A stretch of 34,451 nt of DNA from Tubiluchus corallicola. Lineage: Eukaryota > Priapulida > Priapulimorpha > Priapulimorphida > Tubiluchidae. Below are positions 21,590 to 31,633 of the stretch, piece after piece (position 1 is the stretch's first letter; each line of letters opens with the position of its first letter). The stretch covers positions 25,001 through 59,451 of the forward strand of contig JAQGDQ010001147.1 in the NCBI GenBank assembly GCA_030141605.1, read 5' to 3'. Position numbers and translations under genes: made by a program. The notes beneath the pieces are model-generated. The model was given only the letters and a program-made list of their open reading frames with translations, was not told the DNA's origin and ran no database searches.

Positions 21590-22460
21590 GGTTTTGCTTT
21601 AATAAACCAAATTTCTAGAAACTTGTATGTATAACTGCTGAATTTACTGAATCCATTCATACAAACTAAACGATTTTTCTCATCAGTTATGCTTGAATGA
21701 GCTCAGTAAATATAGCAGCATGATTTAAGATTTTTAAAAAATCAGAAACTTAACTCTGCACTTTTTCCTGTAACAAACGGAAGAAGCAGGCAGACTAAAT
21801 AGCAAGGCTCAAGCATTTCCGCATATACAGTTATTTTAGGAGAGCCATTCTGGAACCAATAAGGGAAGGAGAGTCGAGGTCGCCCCAGAGAAGCTAAAGT
21901 GCAAAGCAATAATGACTTTGCTCTCCGTGAAGCCCAGTTTCAGTGAACGACAAGCCGAAACAGATTAGGAAGCCACATGAGATTGATGGATGCTCGCTGT
22001 TTGTGCTTTGAAAACAGTGTAGGTCATCTAAAAACTTTTTATTCTCATAACATTTATCTAAAAACATTTTTCATCTTAAAAAACATTTCATAAGTAAGTG
22101 TTTAAATTGGCTTTCTTACACACAAATTAGGTCCAGCTTATACATTTTTTTGATTTTGTAAAAATTACACAAAGTATGCCATGCTCACTCCAAAATCTAT
22201 TACCTGTCATTGTCAAAAAGGTAACAAAATTACCTGACTTGATTTTAACTATCCATACGTATTAATTAACGTTGCCCTAATATGTTGGCTAATGTTGCCC
22301 TGGTAAAAGTTATTACCTGGTCATAACATCAATCAGTTCTTCATAGATGCTGATAAAGGATAGGATGCATTAATAAATGAAATGTGTTTGGGGGTTGGAT
22401 GAATTAAGTAAGCAATGAACGAACAAATGATTTTGTAAGCAATTGAACAATCTATTTCAT
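21590..22460. other. intergenic, nothing recognised
   Basis: Mixed-composition DNA without long frames, arrays or recognised repeat copies. Confidence 0.5.
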
Positions 22461-22477
22461 TAATCAATTGATAGATG

Positions 22478-22796
22478 AATGACTGAATGAATGAATGAAT
22501 GAATGAATGAATGAATGAGTAAACGAATAAATGAATGAATGAATGAATGAATAAACACACGAATGAATGAATGAACGAACAAACGAACGAATGAATGAAC
22601 AAATGGACGAATGAATGAAAGAATGAATGAATGAATGGATGAATCAATGAATGCATGAATGAATGCTTGAATGAATGCATGAATGAATGAATGAATGAAT
22701 GAATGAATGAATGAATGAATGAATGAATGAATGAATGAATGAATGAATGAATGAACGAATGAGCGAATGAATGAATGAAAGAATGATCGAATGAAC
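22478..22796 (-). repeat. (GAAT)n tetranucleotide array
   Basis: GAAT units with AAAC, CGAA and GGAT variants, purest from 22680 to 22752. It is the reverse complement of the (ATTC)n part of 18781-19200. Minus-strand S/F/I/H-rich frames are artefacts. Confidence 0.95.
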
Positions 22797-23103
22797 GAAC
22801 ATGATTTAAAATTTCATGCTTTCAGGTATTATGTAACGATACCTGGATGAAATTGAAGTGTAGATGATTGATTTTAGTTCAAAAACTAATAAACTGATCA
22901 TTAGCCAACACATTCTAGTAAGATTTTGCAATGGGAGTACGCAAAACGCCACAGGAAAAAACACAGTAAGAAATCCGTTTAATTAAATTGCAGGACAGTG
23001 CCATCTTTCGGTCAATCTTACAATGTTTATCCTTTAAAGAATACAATCGAGTTTACTTAGTGGTTTCTCAGCTTGGGAGTTCTTGATTTGCAAACAGCTG
23101 GTC

Positions 23104-23290
23104 AGTTTTTAATTTGTTGTGTCTGGTACGTAACGATGTAGGTTAGTGGGAAGAACCACCACATAGTAAACTCCTGTAGATCTACAAGAACAACCGCCAT
23201 ATTGATTTGATCTAACTGCAGACCTGGCACAACCAACACCCACGAGAGTCCAGAGACCAGCACAAGTCCTAACCTGTCCCCTTTCAACAC
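23104..23290 (-). other. unassigned minus-strand ORF, 62 residues, loosely similar to 12826-12945
   Basis: Reads GDRLGLVLVSGLSWVLVVPG then LQLDQINMAVVLVDLQEFTM, WWFFPLTYIV and a stop after QQIKN. Hydrophobic, and the first Met is internal. It shares the pattern VLVxPP/G...MxVVLxxxx(x3)WW with the frame at 12826-12945. Either both are copies of an unrecognised repeat or they are decayed exons of one gene family. Confidence 0.22.
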
Positions 23291-23639
23291 GTGTTGGGGT
23301 AATTACGGTGGCGATTATGTCTTCCGTTTCCGCCCGCCTTTCACTCTTTGCCAGGCAAGTTGCTTTGCTGTTACTCGGTTCTGGAATGCCACAAACCAGC
23401 TTCCGTAACTTGTCATGTTTTGGCTATAGGGAGGAAAGGGTATAAGCTATCCGTCAACAGTTTCTCAACAAATCTACGAGATACAGTGATGTTTTGCAGC
23501 CTCGCGTATTCACAGTAGTTTAGAATTGTAAATTTTTGGTTATTTAAATTATTACGTTCTACAGTATTGAGTTTCCCATCATTTAATTGCCAATTACACA
23601 CGTCAACAGAATTCAAATTTAAATTGAGAACGGTGCCAA

Positions 23640-23797
23640 AATTAATTTTACTTAATCCTAGCTATTTAAGGTTGGCTGACTAGATAACCTACGGGATCTT
23701 CGCTGCCCTTCTCCTTTGTTACATAATATTGCATGTATTCCTAATACTGTATTTTGATAATTCTTACGGAGTTAATAAATAAATTGAATTGAATTGA
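23640..23797 (+). mobile_element. probable LINE 3' end with (ATTGA)n tail
   Basis: Ends TACGGAGTTAATAAATAAAT followed by TGAATTGAATTGA. An AATAAA-like signal directly followed by a short tandem repeat, with no poly(A), is the usual end of many invertebrate LINEs. The coding part is not seen, so this is an inference from the terminus only. Confidence 0.5.
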
Positions 23798-24109
23798 GGT
23801 AAAGTCTTAAAAGCAAATTGTTAAATTCTGGTAGGTCAGTCTAAGTAGGTAAGAACAATTTTTGTCGTTGGCACAATGTACTCCCTCATCCAAAAACAAA
23901 TATAATGAAACAGTCATCAAAATATAATGATATTAAAATAGGGTCATCAATTCCGCGTGAAATGAAAACTCTTAATCTTTATCAATTTAAAAAAGCATCA
24001 GAGAATTACTTACTACAACGGTATAATTAACTCACAATTTTACTCATCCTGATCTTAAATTACTAGCAAAACTTATTTTGTTCTAATGTACGTTATAACT
24101 GACGAAAAC

Positions 24110-24290
24110 ACTATGTAATGTTAATTGTCAATTGTTCCACTTATCTGGAGGAGGACTCGAAAGCTCAATGCTCCTTCCTCCTCCTCACAGTTACTCGTTT
24201 AGTTTGTAATTTTTCTTCATTGTAATAACAATTTGTATGTATGTTTGTGTTGCTGTGGAATAAATTCATAATTCATAATTCATTAAAATG
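24110..24290 (+). mobile_element. probable LINE 3' end with (ATTCATA)n tail
   Basis: Contains GGAGGAGGACTCGAAAGC and CTCCTTCCTCCTCCTC, then GTTGCTGTGGAATAAATTCA and tail repeats TAATTCATAATTCATT. Same logic as 23640-23797, with a different tail unit and thus a different family. Confidence 0.5.
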
Positions 24291-24299
24291 TAGAAAACA

Positions 24300-25100
24300 A
24301 ATAACTCCTAGGTACACTGCTTATCACGTAGAAGGGGTATAGACTAGGTGATATCTATTACCCTACTGACATAGCTAAAATATTATTAGTTTTAAGCATC
24401 CAATTGATGACAGAATTAAGAGTTTACTATAGGCATATACTTTACATTACAATAATGTACATACAAGAAATACAAGAGTACAAAACAGAGCTATTACATT
24501 ATAGCTATAGAGCCAAAAACACACAACAAAGAACAAATTTACATAATTTTGAAAAGACATGAATTTTATTTTACTAATGATCGAGTACAGTATACTTAAG
24601 TTGTGATTCTTGATCTTTTTGGATCCAATTCGAAAAAAAACAATAGAGGTCACGTTTCACCACATTGTAAATAGAAATCATGGCAACGTTTTCTTCATAC
24701 AAACAATTTATTTCACTTTCACAACTTTACAGGAGTTGTAAAACCAGAGAGTAGAACTATCAACCAAAATGAAATGTGACAACCAGATATTTTTCTAGAA
24801 TTTCCATCCATGTGCGATATTGATAAGTTTATATTTTTAAACAAAAGTGGAGATGTGGAAGTTAAGAAGTTGTCGATTATGTTCATAAAATTTCAGTAAT
24901 GCGTAATTTTAATTATGAAGTACGAACTAATTTTGCTCACAACTAATGTATTCAATCAGCACGATAATATATATGTTGATGTGTTTGTTGTAAATTTAGG
25001 TATTTTTTAATCAACTTCGTTTAAAAAGCACTCTGTGTTTGTCCTGACGTGTTCCTGTATGCGTTGTTTATTTAAGTGTGTGATTTGTTAATTGTTTTTG
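24300..25100. other. AT-rich intergenic sequence
   Basis: No gene recognised. Small frames (for example on the minus strand at 24447-24653) have no family resemblance. The end, 25020-25140, ends in TTTGTAAAATAAAACGTTTA and could be another retroelement 3' end. Confidence 0.4.
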
Positions 25101-25105
25101 CGTTC

Positions 25106-25924
25106 ATGTTTGTAAAATAAAACGTTTATTATTTATTATATGGATTCTTACTCCGTCAACGACAGGTAACAAAGAGAGGTACCAAAATAAGTCCTTGCAG
25201 CACACCAGAACGTATGTCAATTTAGCAAAACCTAAAATAAAAAGTTTATTATTTATTACATGGATACTTACTTTCGCTCTTTCCAATCTAGTGCCATTTT
25301 TCTGGTGCACAATATTTGCGTAAACTCACTTTCACGTTTGTTGTTTACGAACCGAACCGATCCCAGAATCCACCACTCCAAAGAAAAACCATGCCTAACT
25401 TTTCACCAAACTTTGGCAATTAAGCAGAGAATGAACTACGATGATGGATAAAACCGACAAGATAAAATCGAACACAAGAACAGCCCTCTTCTTACTGTAA
25501 CTCCGTAACTGTACAGCAAAGACAGGTACCAAAATACATCCTTGCAGCACCCCAGAACGTATGTCAATTTAGCAAAACCTAAAATAAAAAGTTTATTATT
25601 TATTACATGGATACTTACTTTCGCTCTTTCCAATCTAGTGCCATTTTTCTGGTGCACAATATTTGCGTAAACTCACTTTCACGTTCGTTGCTTATGAACC
25701 GAACCGATCCCAGAATCCACCACTCCAAAGGAAAACCATGCCTAACTTTTCACTAAACTTTGGCAATTAAGCAGAGAATGAACTACGATGATGGATAAAA
25801 CCGACAAGATAAAATCGAACACAAGAACAGCCCTCTTCTTACTGTAACTCCGTAACTGTAGAGCAAAGACAGGTACCAAAATACATCCTTGCAGCACCCC
25901 AGAACGTATGTTAAATTAGCAAAA
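25106..25924 (+). repeat. 347-bp tandem repeat, about 2.35 copies
   Basis: Partial copy 25106-25230, then full copies 25231-25577 and 25578-25924. The repeated unit carries ACTTACTTTCGCTCTTTCCA, AACCGAACCGATCCCAGAAT and CCTTGCAGCACCCCAGAACG. The two full copies are nearly identical, which implies recent duplication. Short minus-strand frames repeat with it and are not genes. Confidence 0.93.
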
Positions 25925-26136
25925 GTTAAAAACTATAACCTTTTCCTAACTACAGAAAAGTCAGTTTGTACCGTAGCCACTGAAACTACGAAAAAATGAA
26001 CTTTGAACAATTGTTGTCGTGAAGTTTGGGCTTCACGATTCACCCGCCGTAAAGAAGCCAATGTGAATTAATTTACGTATAGCTGTAGGTACTGGTTCGA
26101 GGAGTTAACCTAGTTAAAATAGGAAGAGTTGTTGAG

Positions 26137-26556
26137 TTGAGATGGAACAGAAAACATGTATATTGCGCTTTCGAAAAAGGATTAAATTTAGCGTCATGGC
26201 AGAAGGAAAAGCTCTCGTTTTTGTTCTTGATCATCAGCTTATTTTGGACAGGACAGTGTAAAGCAAGGGACCTCCTTATGAATCCGATGGGGGCCAGTTT
26301 TGAGGTGATACCTCCGCATGAAGCTCTCTCGGATTTGTCTACACTCTCAGTGGCCCAACAACTATATAATCTGAGTCCAAGGTTAAACCATCAAGTGCTC
26401 TCAGCGGAAGTCGTTATGCAGTTTAACTGTCTGTGTCGCACACTGGGCTTCCAAGAAGCCAGCCTGTTTATCAGTGAATGCTTCAGTTATTCATTTGTAT
26501 ATTTCCGACTACAAGAACGCCTTTCTAACCACGGTTTGAGCTGTCTACATACTTAG
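26137..26556 (+). other. unassigned ORF, 139 codons open
   Basis: Non-repetitive frame containing KLSFLFLIISLFWTGQCKAR, then LLMNPMGASFEVIPPHEALS, SVAQQLYNLSPRLNHQ and CLCRTLGFQEASLFISECFS. No ATG lies near its beginning; the first internal Met is at the NPM segment, codon 48. The hydrophobic stretch followed by QCKA could be a signal peptide if an upstream exon supplies the start. An ATG at 26142 opens a different, short frame. Composition is more gene-like than its surroundings. It could be an exon or an old element; no family recognised. Confidence 0.35.
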
Positions 26557-26869
26557 CTGCTGTTAAAGCGGCCTGGAAAATTCAAACACGAGAAGATTTC
26601 TGTTCTTGCCCAATCTATAAGATTTTTCTACACAAACTGCTTTCAGGGCTAAACTTCTCGACTAACTGAATACATAGCAGCTTAGAACAGATTCCAATCA
26701 TGAGCGTCGAAATATGACGACTAAAAGTTTCTTCTCTTGCCAAATTTTTCACGTATTATTTAGGGAATATGTCATTATCGGAAGTGGTGCTGACAAGCCA
26801 CTGGCGTAACAGTGTCTAGTTTTTTTATTGGATTACTGCTGCGTTTACCTGTCTGAAGGCAGATTTCTT

Positions 26870-26943
26870 TTATTTTAGAATTCTGCCAGCCCAATGTCTA
26901 CAATAGACATGACGGGCGTATGATGATGATGATGATGATGATT
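26870..26943 (+). mobile_element. LINE 3' terminus with (GAT)n tail
   Basis: TTCTGCCAGCCCAATGTCTA, CAATAGACATGACGGGCG, then (TATGATGATG)n. A conserved 3' stub before an ATG/GAT microsatellite is usual for RTE-like and related LINEs. The 5' part is not recognised here. Confidence 0.5.
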
Positions 26944-26964
26944 ACGGAATATGTCATGTTGTAC

Positions 26965-27300
26965 TTCTAACTCTAACCTTAACCTTAACTCTAACCTTAA
27001 CCCTAGCCATAACCCTAATACTAACTCTAACCCTAACCATAACCATAACCCTAATACTAACTCTAACCCTAAACATAACCATAACACTAATGCTAACTCT
27101 AACCTTAACCTTAACTCTAACCTTAACCCTAGCCATAACCCTAATACTAACTCTAACCCTAACCATAACCATAACCATAACCCTAATACTAACTCTAACC
27201 CTAACCATAACCATAACCCTAATGCTAACTCTAACCCTAACCTTAACCCTAACCTTAACCCTAATACTAACTCTAACCCTAGCCTTAACCGTAATCGTAA
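26965..27300 (+). repeat. degenerate telomere-like (CCCTAA)n interstitial tract
   Basis: CTAACCCTAACCATAACC and CCTTAACCTTAAC variants, about 56 hexamers. A larger block from about 26970 is repeated near 27090 (TCTAACCTTAACCTTAACTC in both, 117-bp offset). It starts about 20 bases after the LINE (GAT)n tail. Frames of N/L/T or R/V type on the two strands are artefacts. Confidence 0.9.
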
Positions 27301-27309
27301 CCCAGCAAA

Positions 27310-27620
27310 AATTGTGATTTTTTCCCCTAATCAAAATTGTGACTTTCTTCCATGACTTTCTCCTGTGATTTCATTATCAGTCAACTAGATGGGAAACTAA
27401 AAAAAATCTCACAGAAACAACCGCAGTGTTATTATATTTTGTCTTCACAAAGTGCCAAAAAACAGCTCCAATTCGACTCAATAAAATTTTGCAAAAAAAA
27501 GTGACGAAAGACACATCTAATCAAAGAGGAAATATTTTACCCCTTTTTAATGCAAACAAACAGAAAAGTAGCTTCGTCATTAAACAGAATCTATCCGCGT
27601 GGAAAATTCCTAGATAAACA
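27310..27620. other. intergenic sequence, nothing recognised
   Basis: A 63-codon frame at 27426-27617 is too short and lysine/asparagine-rich to support a call. Confidence 0.4.
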
Positions 27621-27690
27621 AAACCGGAAAGGGATTGTGCGCAGTTGCCGCTTGCCGCTGCAGCCGCCGCGCGTGGCGACAAAATCTAGC
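27620..27690. promoter_or_regulatory. CpG-rich promoter-like patch
   Basis: AAACCGGAAAGG (an ETS-type CCGGAA core) at about 27622, followed by TGCCGCTTGCCGCTGCAGCC and GCCGCGCGTGGCGAC. A sharp CpG peak in AT-rich DNA. No transcript start or gene is identified nearby. Confidence 0.28.
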
Positions 27691-27699
27691 AGATTTGTA

Positions 27700-28410
27700 A
27701 AATTATTTTCAAAGTTAGTTTAATCCTCGTGTTTATGATGCCGCCTGTGTTGATCTTGGCAGAGATCCAGTCAGTTTGTGCAACAGATTCCTAAATATAT
27801 GAACGATTAATTTTGAAATTATAAAGCCAAGTTGTCTTCGAAAACAAGTGCACACGTGTTAAAATGTACCAACGATTACATCTGATTCGTTGTACGCATT
27901 TTCGTGTACATCATTGTATAGTTACAGTTTCCCCAAACAGGCCATTTGTGACTCAAAGTAAAAAAGTTTCAAACAAAAAAGGATCAGAGTACCAGTCGAA
28001 AACTAGAATTTTTATAGCTAAATTGCTAGTGGTATGATGTTCATTTTGAAGCATGAGACGTTGTGAGTTTTGTAGTTAACAAAGAAAATATTTTTTGACT
28101 AATAATACTATAGATAAGAGGTCCGATTTAAAAAATTCAGTTTGTTAACTTTCATAAAAACTACAAATAAACTAGCGAAAATTAGGATTCAGTTCTTCTT
28201 TGAATAACGTGCTCAATGCAGCAACATGGTTTTGGTGAGCAACATTTGGAGAACAGAACTGACTTCAAATCTGAACCTGACTGACTGACAATACGGTTTT
28301 GCAATCTACCCAGTGCGTTGACGTAACAGGCATAGTAACAAGTATAGCATTAGATGTTTGATATTTTTGAACATGATACGACCACTCCACTTCTTGACGA
28401 CTTCTGAAAT
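27700..28410. other. intergenic sequence
   Basis: No gene, array or recognised dispersed repeat. Confidence 0.45.
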
Positions 28411-28425
28411 TTGTTGATACCTTAC

Positions 28426-29409
28426 ATGAATCACCATACCTTGTATGCATCACCATACCTTGCATGCATCACCATACCTTGTATGCATCACCATACCTTG
28501 TATGCATCACAATACTTTGCATGCCTCACCATACCTTTCATGCATCACCATACCTTTCATGCATCACCATATCTTGCATGCATCACCATACCTTTCATGC
28601 ATCACCATACCTTTCATGCATCACCATACCTTTCATGCATCACCATACCTTTCATGCATCACCATACCTTGCATGCCTCACCATACCTTGCATGCATCAC
28701 CATACCTTTCATGCATCACCATACCTTTCATGCATCACCATACCTTTCATGCATCACCATATCTTGCATGCATCACCATACCTTGCATGCATCACCATAC
28801 CTTGCATGCATCACAATACTTTGCATGCCTCACCATACCTTTCATGCATCACAATACCTTTCATGCATCACCATATCTTGCATGCATCACCATACCTTTC
28901 ATGCATCACAATACCTTACATGAATCACCATACCTTGCATGCATCACCATACCTTGCATGCATCACCATACCTTGCATGCATCACAATACTTTGCATGCC
29001 TCACCATACCTTTCATGCATCACCATACCTTGCATGCCTTACCATACCTTGCATGCATCACCATACCTTGCATGCATCCCCATACCTTGCATGCCTTACC
29101 ATATCTTGCATGCCTTACCATACCTTGCATGCATCACCATACCTTGCATGCATCACCATACCTTGCATGCATCACCATACCTTGCATGCATCACCATACC
29201 TTTCATGCATCACCATATCTTGCATGCATCACCATACCTCGCATGCCTCACCATACCTTGCATGCATCACCATACCTTGCATGCATCACCATACCTTGCA
29301 TGCCTCACCATACCTTGCATGCATCACCATACCTCGCATGCATCACCATATCTTGCATGCATCACCATACCTTGCATGAATCACCATACCTTGCATGCCT
29401 CACCATACT
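28426..29409 (+). repeat. 19-bp minisatellite, about 51 units
   Basis: Unit ATGCATCACCATACCTTGC with variants TTTC, TTGT, CCTCACC and CACAATAC. A rare variant block (CACAATACTTTGCATGCC) recurs at 28511, 28815 and 28986, spaced 304 and 171 bp (16 and 9 units), so multi-unit segments were duplicated. Because 19 mod 3 is 1, all three frames read the same HHHTLHASPYLACI-type peptide without a stop; not genes. Confidence 0.97.
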
Positions 29410-30010
29410 TTCAATGCATGACTGCACTCCTATTTTCATTATTGTATTCAACTTTTTCAATCATCGACATAATTCTGTGTGCATCAGTGTACTTCTGTGT
29501 GCATCGCTGTACTTCTGCTTGCACCACCGTGCTTTTGCATGCACTACCATATTTCTGAATGCATCACAGCATGTCCGCTCCTACAAACTCCATATCAGCA
29601 TATCTGATAACATATCAGCTAATGATAACAGCCAAATTCTCATGAAAATAAGACTAATTAATAAATAAGAATCGATTAATTGGTCCTCTCTAAATTAATT
29701 TCTGAATTGAATGTTAATTCATTAACAATGAATCGAAAGTTTAAAGATTTCCAAAGTTGCAACAGTGTTCAACCGGCGTTCAACTGTTAACACTGTTAAA
29801 CCCCATGCCTCCAGCAAACCAGGCTTCAGCAGCTGGTCTCCGTGGGGCGGATCCACGACAATTAGGACAATTTTCACAAAGATCACGCAACTTATGCTCA
29901 AACAAATTAGATGTCATGCTGCTTAATTTATTCGTAACTATTAGAAAAAAGCACGAAATCATATTAAATTTACATTTCTCACTAAATTATCTTAGTCTTT
30001 CTATGAAATC
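29410..30010. other. intergenic, decayed 19-bp-like edge then unique DNA
   Basis: 29470-29570 still shows diverged GCATCxxTGTACTTCTGTGT units (about 19-20 bp), a decayed array edge. A minus-strand frame at 29780-29962 contains CENCPNCRGSAPRRPAAEAW but no family could be named. Confidence 0.4.
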
Positions 30011-30011
30011 T

Positions 30012-30043
30012 TGTGGCGTATCCAGTACCGTAGATACGCCACA
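30012..30043. other. 11-bp perfect inverted repeat (hairpin)
   Basis: TGTGGCGTATC, a 10-base loop CAGTACCGTA, then GATACGCCACA. The arms are perfect and GC-richer than their surroundings. Role unknown. Confidence 0.6.
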
Positions 30044-30177
30044 CACCAAGTCGGTATCTCCCTGCTCTCCGTTCATGCTTATGTTACTAAGTACTAAATA
30101 TTATTCTAACTCCATTGACTGTGTTTCGTGACAAACCATTACAAGTAGCTACAGTATATAATTTGTGTGTTGCAGTA

Positions 30178-31174
30178 AGAGTAAGTTGATGTGTACACAT
30201 TATGTATACACGTGTCGCAAACTAAACGCATGAAGAGTAAGTTGACGTGTACACATTATGTATACACGTGTCGCAAGTTAAACGCATGAAGAGTAAGTTG
30301 ATGTGTACACATTATGTATACACGTGTCGCAAGCTAAACGCATGAAGAGTAAGTTGATGTGTACACATTATGTATACACGTGTCGCAAGTTAAACGCATG
30401 AAGAGTAAGTTGACGTGTACACATTATGTACACACGTGTCGCAAGTTAAATGCATGAAGAGTAAGTTGATGTGTACACATTATGTACACACGTATCGCAA
30501 GTTAAACGCATGAAGAGTAAGTTGATGTGTACACATTATGTACACACGTATCGCAAGTTAAACACATGAAGAGTAAGTTGATGTGTACACATTATGTACA
30601 CACGTATCGCAAGTTAAACACATGAAGAGTAAGTTGATGTGTACACATTATGTATACACGTGTCGCAAGCTAAACGCATGAAGAGTAAGTTGATGTGTAC
30701 ACATTATGTATACATGTGTCGCAAGCTAAACACATGAAGAGTAAGTTGATGTGTACACATTATGTATACATGTGTCGCAAGCTAAACACATGAAGAGTAA
30801 GTTGATGTGTACACATTATGTATACATGTGTCGCAAGCTAAACACATGAAGAGTAAGTTGATGTGTACACATTATGTACACACGTATCGCAAGCTAAACG
30901 CATGAAGAGTAAGTTGATGTGTACACATTATGTATACACGAATCGCAAGGTAAACGCATGAAGAGTAAGTTGATGTGTACACATTATGTATACATGTGTC
31001 GCAAGCTAAACACATGAAGAGTAAGTTGATGTGTACACATTATGTACACATGTGTCGCAAGTTAAACGCATGAAGAGTAAGTTGATGTGTACACATTATG
31101 TACACATGTGTCGCAAGTTAAACGCATGAAGAGTAAGTTGATGTGTACACATTATGTACACACGTGTCGCAAGT
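30178..31174 (+). repeat. 56-bp satellite, 18 units (last truncated)
   Basis: Units start every 56 bp without indels from 30178 to 31130. Core pieces are AGAGTAAGTTGATGTGTACA, CATTATGTATACACGTGTCG and CAAGTTAAACGCATGA. It includes GTGTACAC and GTATAC palindromes and, in some units, a CACGTG E-box. There are only a few variable sites per unit. No spacers, so not CRISPR. Confidence 0.97.
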
Positions 31175-31294
31175 TAGCTGAGAGACCGAATCATTGCCTG
31201 TATCGGAATTGTATTTGTATGTGTTCAACAACCTGTTAGTCATATACTATGTACTGTTAAATATATAATATATAATATACTATGTACTACTATT

Positions 31295-31490
31295 ATGCTC
31301 GTGAAATAGTTTTGCTGTTGAAGATTATGTTCGTTTGTGATGTCATCAATAGTTGGGTTCACACGCCGTTAAATATGTTTTTAATTATCAGAAACGCTTT
31401 TGCAGTATCAATTGTGTTAAAATATATATTTTTATCTAACTTGAAAATGTGATAGTATATGAAAAACCACCCTTTCTTCCTTTATATTTG
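31295..31490 (+). repeat. dispersed repeat family R1, copy 4 (truncated)
   Basis: TTCGTTTGTGATGTCATCAA, TAGTTGGGTTCACACGCCGT and CGCTTTTGCAGTATCAATTG match copy 1 from about 8460 to 8640. The 5' half is missing. Confidence 0.8.
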
Positions 31491-31633
31491 TCCCCAACTA
31501 AAGCCAACAAAATGCATATAAAGACATTTACTTTGAATTAGAACTTTCTCTGTATTCTAAACCTCTATTATTTTTAGCCTGTGGGTTGTAACAGTTGCTA
31601 ATCGCAGGTTTACCTCAAGCAGTGATTTTAGGT

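Noticed and set aside
25104-25657. Repeated 68- and 73-codon minus-strand ORFs beginning HQKNGTRLERAKVSIHVINN
   Set aside because: They recur only because the 347-bp unit is tandemly duplicated; no domain or start context supports a gene.
28411-29668. Frames up to 407 codons rich in His (HHHTLHASPYL)
   Set aside because: A 19-bp repeat reads the same peptide in all three frames; no ATG context, no splice structure, and the frame runs past the repeat by chance.
30178-31174. CRISPR-like regular direct repeats
   Set aside because: Units are contiguous with no unique spacers, and the DNA is eukaryotic. The same holds for the 33-bp and 24-bp arrays.
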